Shown: positions 57,465-64,000 of the stretch, piece after piece
How the letters are laid out: each line of letters begins with the position of its first letter
Position numbering within the stretch: position 1 is the first letter of the stretch
DNA from: Chaenocephalus aceratus
Lineage: Eukaryota; Chordata; Actinopteri; Perciformes; Channichthyidae
Length of the DNA stretch: 64,000 nt
Direction: 5' to 3'
Assembly: GCA_023974075.1 (NCBI GenBank)
Contig: CM043800.1
Location: 41,818,185 to 41,882,184 of the forward strand
Translations under genes and position numbers: made by a program
Notes under the pieces: model-generated
Told to the model about the DNA's origin: nothing
The model's database searches: none
Seen by the model: only the letters and a program-made list of their open reading frames with translations

Positions 57465-58415
57465 TCCAACGTTAGCCACCTTTAGCTTAGCGGTGGTGAC
57501 GTGAAGTCATGTGACCGTGCTGTAGTTACTTTATAGCCCAACATTAGCCACCTTTAGCTTAGCGGTGGTGACGTGAAGTCATGTGACCATGCTGTAGTTC
57601 CTTTATAGCTCAACATTAGCCACCTTTAGCTTAGCAGGTGGTGACGTGAAGTCATGTGACCGTGCTGTAGTTGCTTTATAGCCCAACATTAGCCTCCTTT
57701 AGCTTAGCGGTGGTGACGTGAAGTCATGTGACCGTGCTGTAGTTACTTTATAGCCGAACATTAGCCACCTTTAGCTTAGCGGTGGTGAAGTGAAAGCCAT
57801 GTGACAGTGCTGTAGTTCCTTTATAGCCCAACATTAGCCTCCTTTAGCTTAGCGGTGGTGACGTGAAGTCATGTGACTGTGCTGTAGTTCCTTTATAGCC
57901 CAACATTAGCCACCTTTAGCTTAGCGGTGGTGACGTGAAGTCATGTGACTGTGCTGTAGTTCCTTTATAGCCCAACATTAGCCTCCTTAGCTTAGCGGTG
58001 GTGACGTGAAGTCATGTGACTGTGCTGTAGTTCCTTTATAGCCCAACATTAGCCACCTTTAGCTTAGCGGTGGTGACGTGAAGTCATGTGACCGTGCTGT
58101 AGTTCCTTTATAGCCCAACAATAGCCACCTTTTAGCTTAGCGGTTGGTGACGTGAAGTCATGTGACCGTGCTGTTGTTCCTTTATAGCCAAACATTAGAC
58201 GCCTTTAGCTTAGGCGGTGGTGACGTGAAGTCATGTGACTGTGCTGTAGTTTCCTTCATAGCCTAACGTTAGCCTCCTTTAGCTTAGCGGTGGTGACGTG
58301 AAGTCATGTGACCGTACTGTAGTTCCTTTATAGCCCAACGTTAGCCTCCTTTAGCTTAGCGGTGGTGACGTGAAGTCATGTGACCGTGCTGTAGTTCCTT
58401 TATAGCCTAACGTTA
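57465..58415 (-). repeat. 72-bp minisatellite, reverse array (about 13 copies)
   Basis: Reverse complement of the 54283-54861 unit: CCAACATTAGCCACCTTTAG, CTTAGCGGTGGTGACGTGAA, GTCATGTGACCGTGCTGTAG and so on. It is followed at 58415-58570 by CTTTTTACTTCAGAAATCAT and GAGGGAACCAGGGAGATGC, mirroring the sequence that precedes the forward array. Exon 56292-56510 lies between the two arrays. Confidence 0.94.
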
Positions 58416-59569
58416 GCTTTTTACTTCAGAAATCATAAAGTGGTGTTAATATGTGGAGATTATCGTGCTGAACTAAACGTGTAAGAATCATAAACGTGTG
58501 TTTGACACAGAGATTATTTTGTGCAAGAAATCCAATTGGCTTTTTATGAGGGAACCAGGGAGATGCTAACTCCGTGTCTGCCTACAAAAACATGAAATCA
58601 CTGCACCACTCTTTTGTAGTTCCAATGACATTTAGAATAACTGTGCAGCCATAGAACCAACATCCGGGGGTCCTGGACAAAATCAAGAACGAGCATCTGG
58701 AGTCGTCCCGCCATCCGACCCATTTCACCCTGTTCTAACTGGATGTGTGAAAGCAGGTCTTCTATATTTAGAATATGGGCCGCTGTACTCAAAGAGCCTG
58801 AGACCCAGTTTTAACTGAGAGGAGGACGAGGGCACCTTCCTGCCCTTCATCTCTGCCTCTCGTCCTTCATCTGGGTTGAGTAACTTTTTTTAGAAAGAGG
58901 GAGAAGAGAAACGATGTGAAAAAATGAAAAGGGGGTACAAAATGTGTCTGATTAAAGCTGACGGAGAAGCTATCGGTCTTTGATTAAATAATTACAAATA
59001 AAAAGAAATATCGTCTACGAAAAATTGTTATATAAAATAATTCCGAAAATGATTACAATGATCGGGACATTTACTAAAAAGTTACAAAAGTATGTTAAGA
59101 TGTATAAAATTAAAAGCAACCCTAAGTGATGTTAAAATAGGGGCAACAGTACGTTTCCCCTAGCAACCTGTCGCCAAATATAACATTTTCTTTTATTTAA
59201 TTTTCCATATCATTCAGAGGGAGTTTGTAAATGAGTGTACAGACGGAGCCGTTACAGTAAGTAGGTGGAGGGGAGGCGCTCACAGCAGCACTGCACACTG
59301 GCCAAGCAGGAAGTGAGAGGGGGGGGGGGGGGTAATGGAGGTATGGATGAGGTGGTGAGGGGGGTGGAGGTGTGTAAACAAACGGCACTGGAGAAGATTT
59401 AACGTTGGGGTCGAGGAACGCATTTCAGGAACGGGATATTTATGAAAAATTGGAGAATCGAACCAGCACCCTTTGTGATTGGTCAACTGCTTAGAGATGT
59501 CCCGCCCCTTAGCCTATCAGGACTTATACTCTGATTAATGAAATACTTGATTACATTTGTTTGGAAGTA

Positions 59570-59830
59570 TCACCCTCTGTCTGAAACCAGAGTCCAGTCT
59601 GCTCTGATTGCTTAGCTGTTGTGATTGGTCAACCGCGTAGAGATGTACAATGTGTTGGAGCACTAGCCAATAGGAGCGGAGTGTTACAAGTGTTGGTCGA
59701 ACGCACTATTGTAAGTCGCTTTGGATAAAAGCGTCAGCTAAATGCAATGTAATGTTACATAGTGGCGTCACTATGTTTGGAAAGTAAACAAAGGAGTCCA
59801 ATGGAGGCGTTTTAGGCAGGTGTGTGCGAG
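59570..59830 (+). repeat. Dispersed repeat family A, copy without minisatellite
   Basis: CACCCTCTGTCTGAAACCAG, AGTCCAGTCTGCTCTGATTG, TACAATGTGTTGGAGCACTA, GCCAATAGGAGCGGAG, a LINE-tail-like insertion (GTCGCTTTGGATAAAAGCG, 59712-59755), then AAACAAAGGAGTCCAATGGA. This copy lacks the 57-bp array and shows the element's 3' part in ordinary form. Confidence 0.7.
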
Positions 59831-60860
59831 AGTATAAATGAATGAAGTGTAATTGCAATGAACTCATGGATATTGTGAGGTTTACTTTATAATTTAATTT
59901 AATATAATTTACATTTAACAATTACCCACATATTACACATGTTGGACTTTCTTGGGACCAATCCAACATTTTTGGAAAACAAATGCCTGTTTATAGAAAA
60001 AGGGTAATTATTAAAATAAAAGTAATTATTAAATGTGACAACTTTATATTAAGGGCAACATAATTAACAATAACTGAATAATTGTCCATATCTGTCAAAT
60101 GTTGAAAAAAAACAAAAATACAAAACAAAAATCGTAGAGCGTTTGGAGGAATTTTTATTCATTATATTATAATTATTATTTTATAAATATGTTGAGTTTC
60201 ATCAGTCTCTCCTCAACCAACTTGTGTTTGTGATTTTTAAAATATATATTACATCTTTCTTTAACCTTGGATGGTTTCATGTTACATCCGATGATTTTTT
60301 AGTAGATTAGTGATTTATAAATAACTTTTTAAAGAGGATTTAATAGAAGCTTGTTTTGGAGAAAATTATTTTGTTATTGTGCTAACCTTCTGTTATCTCC
60401 TTCAGACACCTCACTTTCTCTCATGCATTCAGAAGTAAGTGCCATCATTTGTTCCTCGGCCTCTTCTCCACAGGACCTCCACAGCCTAGTTGCTAAGCGA
60501 TTGATGACATAACCACCAAAAAAAAAAACCTCTCCACTTCTTCTTCTTCTTCTTCTAATATGAATTTTAAACGTGTCCTCGCAGTCACCCCGCTCTGCTC
60601 TCTGCTCCGCTGAGCATTATTCCGTGTTTCCGACAAATTACAAGTGAATTTGCATCCACCCACTCCAGCTTAATTTAACGGTGACGCTCCTAATGACAGA
60701 GCGGAGGGTTAGTTGGGCCACAGAGGCTGAGAGCCTACGGAGATAAACAATAAATAAATACAAAAAACAGGTATACTACTACAACTACGAGAGCGTCTCC
60801 AAAACTGACCGCATTTAGACATAAACAGCTTAAAGGAAGTCAGATCGAAGTCTCTTAATG

Positions 60861-62357
60861 TAGTGTCTCTACTTTAAAGAGTCCTCTCCTGCAGATGTTC
60901 AGGTGTATATCAGTATGTAGTGTCTCTACTTTAAAGAGTCCTCTCCTGCTGATGTTCAGGTGTATATCAGTATGTAGTGTCTCTACTTTAAAGAGTCCTC
61001 TCCTGCTGATGTTCAGGTGTATATCAGTATGTAGTGTCTCTACTTTAAAGAGTCCTCTCCTGCTGATGTTCAGGTGTATATCAGTATGTAGTGTCTCTAC
61101 TTAAAGAGTCCTCTCCTGCTGATGTTCAGGGTGTATCAGTATGTAGTGTCTCTACTTTAAAGAGTCCTCTCCTGCTGATGTTCAGGTGTATATCAGTATG
61201 TAGTGTCTCTACTTTAAAGAGTCCTCTCCTGCTGATGTTCAGGTGTATATCAGTATGTAGTGTCTCTACTTTAAAGAGTCCTCTCCTGCTGATGTTCAGG
61301 TGTATATCAGTATGTAGTGTCTCTACTTAAAGAGTCCTCTCCTGCTGATGTTCAGGTGTATATCAGTATGTAGTGTCTCTACTTCAAAGAGTCCTCTCCT
61401 GCTGATGTTCAGGTGTGTATCAGTATGTAGTGTCTCTACTTTAAAGAGTCCTCTCCTGCTGATGTTCAGGTGTGTATCAGTATGTAGTGTCTCTACTTTA
61501 AAGAGTCCTCTCCTGCTGATGTTCAGGTGTGTATCAGTATGTAGTGTCTCTACTTTAAAGAGTCCTCTCCTGCTGATGTTCAGGTGTGTATCAGTATGTA
61601 GTGTCTCTACTTTAAAGAGTCCTCTCCTGCTGATGTTCAGGTGTATATCAGTATGTAGTGTCTCTACTTTAAAGAGTCCTCTCCTGCTGATATTCAGGTG
61701 TATATCAGTATGTAGTGTCTCTACTTTAAAGAGTCCTCTCCTGCTGATGTTCAGGTGTATATCAGTATGTAGTGACTCTACTTTTAAAGAGTCCTCTCCT
61801 GCTGATGTTCAGGTGTATATCAGTATATAGTGTCTCTACTTTAAAGAGTACTCTCCTGCTGATGTTCAGGTGTATATCAGTATGTAGTGTCTCTACTTTA
61901 AAGAGTCCTCTCCTGCTGATGTTCAGGTGTATATCAGTATGTAGTGTCTCTACTTTAAAGAGTCCTCTCCAGCTGATGTTCAGGTGTATATCAGTATGTA
62001 GTGTCTCTACTTTAAAGAGTCCTCTCCTGCTGAGGTTCAGGTGTGTATCAGTATGTAGTGTCTCTACTTTAAAGAGTCCTCTCCTGCTGATGTTCAGGTG
62101 TGTATCAGTATGTAGTGTCTCTACTTTAAGAGTCCTCCTCCTGCCGATGTTCAGGTGTATATCAGTATGTAGTGTCTCTACTTTAAAGAGTCCTCTCCAG
62201 CTGATGTTCAGGTGTATATCAGTATGTAGTGTCTCTACTTTAAAGAGTCCTCTCCTGCTGATGTTCAGGTGTATATCAGTATGTAGTGTCTCTACTTTTA
62301 AAGAGTCCTCTCCTGCTGATGTTCAGGTGTATATCAGTATGTAGTGTCTCTACTTTA
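60861..62357 (+). repeat. 57-bp minisatellite, array 4 (about 26 copies)
   Basis: Same unit and orientation as arrays 1 and 2. Four consecutive units with GTGTGTATCAG (61415-61600) form a local variant block. Single-base indels (for example CTACTTAAAG and CTACTTTTAAAG) break the otherwise open 19-codon frame. Confidence 0.95.
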
Positions 62358-62550
62358 ACATACTGCCTGTGCTGCAGCACCTCTTTTCACCCTCTGTCTG
62401 AAACCAGAGCCCAGTCTGCTCTGATTGGTTAGCTGGCCGGCTCTGTTGTGATTGGTTAACCGCTTAGAGATGTCCCGCCCCTTAGCCTATCCTGTACAAT
62501 GTGTTGGAGTGCTAGCCAATAGAAGCCGTGCTACATAGTGATTTCATTAT
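62358..62550 (+). repeat. Dispersed repeat family A flank of array 4
   Basis: CATACTGCCTGTGCTGCAGC, then CACCCTCTGTCTGAAACCAG, GTTAGCTGGCCGGCTCTG, AACCGCTTAGAGATGTCCCG, GCCCCTTAGCCTATCCTG and GTGCTAGCCAATAGAAG. It is shared with 22953-23060 and with the reverse copy at 31480-31553. Confidence 0.75.
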
Positions 62551-64000
62551 ATAACACACTACAGGAAAGTTATGGACATTTGAAATGTTGTCCCGTTTGC
62601 TCTAGCTACATTATGAAATTGAGAGCTCTGCAAAAGCATCAAGCTTCTCAAGTCCTTTCTGTTAGAATTTCAGATCTTAAAACCTATTTGGAGGAATGTT
62701 ATTTAAGAGCAACGCTCCAAACGACAGACATGAAGCACAGTTGTCATCCTGAGGATTTAACCCAGAGGAAAATAAAAAATAAAACAAGAAGCTTTTATGT
62801 AAATAATTCACCGCGGGGAGCTTCAGGCGAACGAGAACCTATTTCCCCTCAGAGGAATACATCTGGTGATTTCTGGACGCGAGGGTAAATCTGAGTTCAC
62901 CTCGTCGCGACCTACTTTCCCTTCCTCGTCCTGGACGCCTTGTTTTAGCAAGTTAGGATTGTCCCGTCTTGTTCATTTAGCAGCTGTGGATCTAAACAGT
63001 GTCTGAAGTGTTCTATCGACCTTCAGACGGCACAGTACAGTATTTTGTCTTCTAACTTTTTACTAAGAAAAGTTCAATTTCAAATTCTAAAATGAGAAAG
63101 GGTTAAATATGCAGCTTGTGTGTGTATGGCGCCTTCAAGAGCACATACATGCAATGCCCTGAATAATCACTTAGACAAACATTAATATTAAACGAAAGGT
63201 CACGAACATTTACTGTGGAATATTTATTTTAAAATGTGATTTCTTCTCACAGGAAGAGTAATAAAGTAAAGGTCACTGAGTCTGATCTACCCAGGACTCC
63301 GGGAAATTAATGGCAGAAATAATGATTATAAATTACATAATGGTGAGTTTTACCTTGCGTAAATCTGCATTGTAAAATCTCTGATACAAAAATTAAAATA
63401 AATGCTAGTTACCTTCAGATCATCAGATCTACAGACGGCACCATTCATTTCAATGGGGACGTTAAACATGACATTTTCTCCCTCACAATTCAACCGGCTA
63501 TAAAGACTTTTAACAACTAAGATATACTGTCATAAAAACAAGGTTCAAAGGACGTTCAAATACTGATATTTGTCGTTACTTTAAAGCGTTATTACTGGTG
63601 ACAGAAGTGGAACCGTATTGGATATCCGTTGTGAAAGCCAACAATGTGAAACTGAATGAGATGTGATTAAGTGTGCCTCTCGTGTTCCACATCTCTCCGA
63701 GCCTCAGCTCTTTTGCTAAAGGGCAGCGCGGCACTCGGTGTTAGAGGAAGAACAAAATCTATTTCTTATTCAATTTCCCACACGGAGTCTCCGAGCCAGA
63801 ACATGATCAAAACACGGACCCGCGGGTACAAAGAAAAGCTCAATTTCTCCCCACTTTCACAGCGCCAGTTTACATTCGCTCGGGGGATGTTTGGGGGGGG
63901 GGGGTTTCGTCTCGCCAAGTGTCCTCTCCCCGCCTCGGGAGGTATTTTAGTACAAGCAGGATTAACTTGTATATCCTGGCCCCTCGCTGTCATGCTGTGG

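Larger units (their letters stand above)
56511..64000 (-). other. mef2d: mef2d upstream intron (partial), no exon recognised
   Basis: I searched the minus strand for the MEF2 alpha-exon, EDKYRR and MADS-box blocks and found none. Contents: TA/CA repeats (56565-56590 and 57008-57050), the reverse 72-bp array (57465-58415), poly-G (59319-59332), dispersed repeat A fragments (59570-59830 and 62358-62550), the 57-bp array 4 (60861-62357), CTT repeats (60538-60555) and poly-G (63893-63904). The 56590-57000, 58800-59300, 59830-60530 and 62900-63890 stretches show nothing I can name. Confidence 0.75.

Noticed and set aside
62538..62888. Plus-strand frame of 116 codons (MISLYNTLQESYGHLKCCPV...)
   Set aside because: Its start lies in dispersed repeat A and I recognise no domain. 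It could be an element ORF remnant but the evidence is too thin.
56511..64000. MADS-box/MEF2-domain exons of mef2d
   Set aside because: I looked for the MADS core, the alpha exon and the EDKYRR block on the minus strand and saw none; they are probably outside the window.

Overview
This is vertebrate nuclear DNA, almost certainly from a teleost fish and probably a percomorph. The evidence is a split gene with canonical GT/AG introns, very dense (CA)n/(TG)n microsatellites, and many short DNA transposons and LINE tails of fish type. Bacterial features (operons, RBSs, CRISPR) are absent. Nearly all long open frames are artefacts of tandem repeats. Coordinates were read by hand and may be off by a base or two.

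I recognise one host gene: mef2d (myocyte enhancer factor 2D, a MADS/MEF2 transcription factor) on the minus strand. Seven coding exons of its central and C-terminal transactivation region are present. In transcript order they are 56510-56292, 48425-48372, 39290-39116, 34789-34769 (the 21-nt beta microexon), 31353-31245, 30389-30206 (polyglutamine exon) and 11371-10903 (C terminus and stop). The exons encoding the MADS box and MEF2 domain were not found and should lie beyond position 64000. A 3' UTR probably runs from 10902 down to about 6826. Splice phases agree at every junction. However, exon 56292-56510 lacks one base and exon 39116-39290 has two extra bases relative to the MEF2D reading frame, most likely assembly indels.

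Layout: 1-6825 is 3' intergenic DNA with a LINE reverse-transcriptase remnant, a 12-bp minisatellite and a candidate nuclear-receptor DR1 site. 6826-11371 is the 3' UTR and last exon. 11372-30205 is a 19-kb intron with nested hAT elements, a solo LTR, a piggyBac-like MITE, a (CA)147 tract and two long 57-bp minisatellite arrays. 30206-39290 holds five clustered exons separated by repeat-filled introns. 39291-56510 holds long introns with several minisatellites (38-bp, 20-bp, 37-bp, 72-bp), a polypurine block and more transposons. 56511-64000 is upstream intron with inverted-orientation copies of the 72-bp and 57-bp arrays.

The most notable pattern is how tandem repeats relate to transposons and exons. 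At least four minisatellites sit inside recognisable dispersed elements, suggesting the elements seeded them. Several repeats directly abut mef2d splice sites: (CT)n and GGGGACAAACT repeats bracket one exon, and CCT repeats form the pyrimidine tract of the polyQ exon. Arrays in opposite orientation flank individual exons, so the pre-mRNA could fold into long duplexes around them. This could affect alternative splicing or exon circularisation, which is inference and not shown by the sequence.
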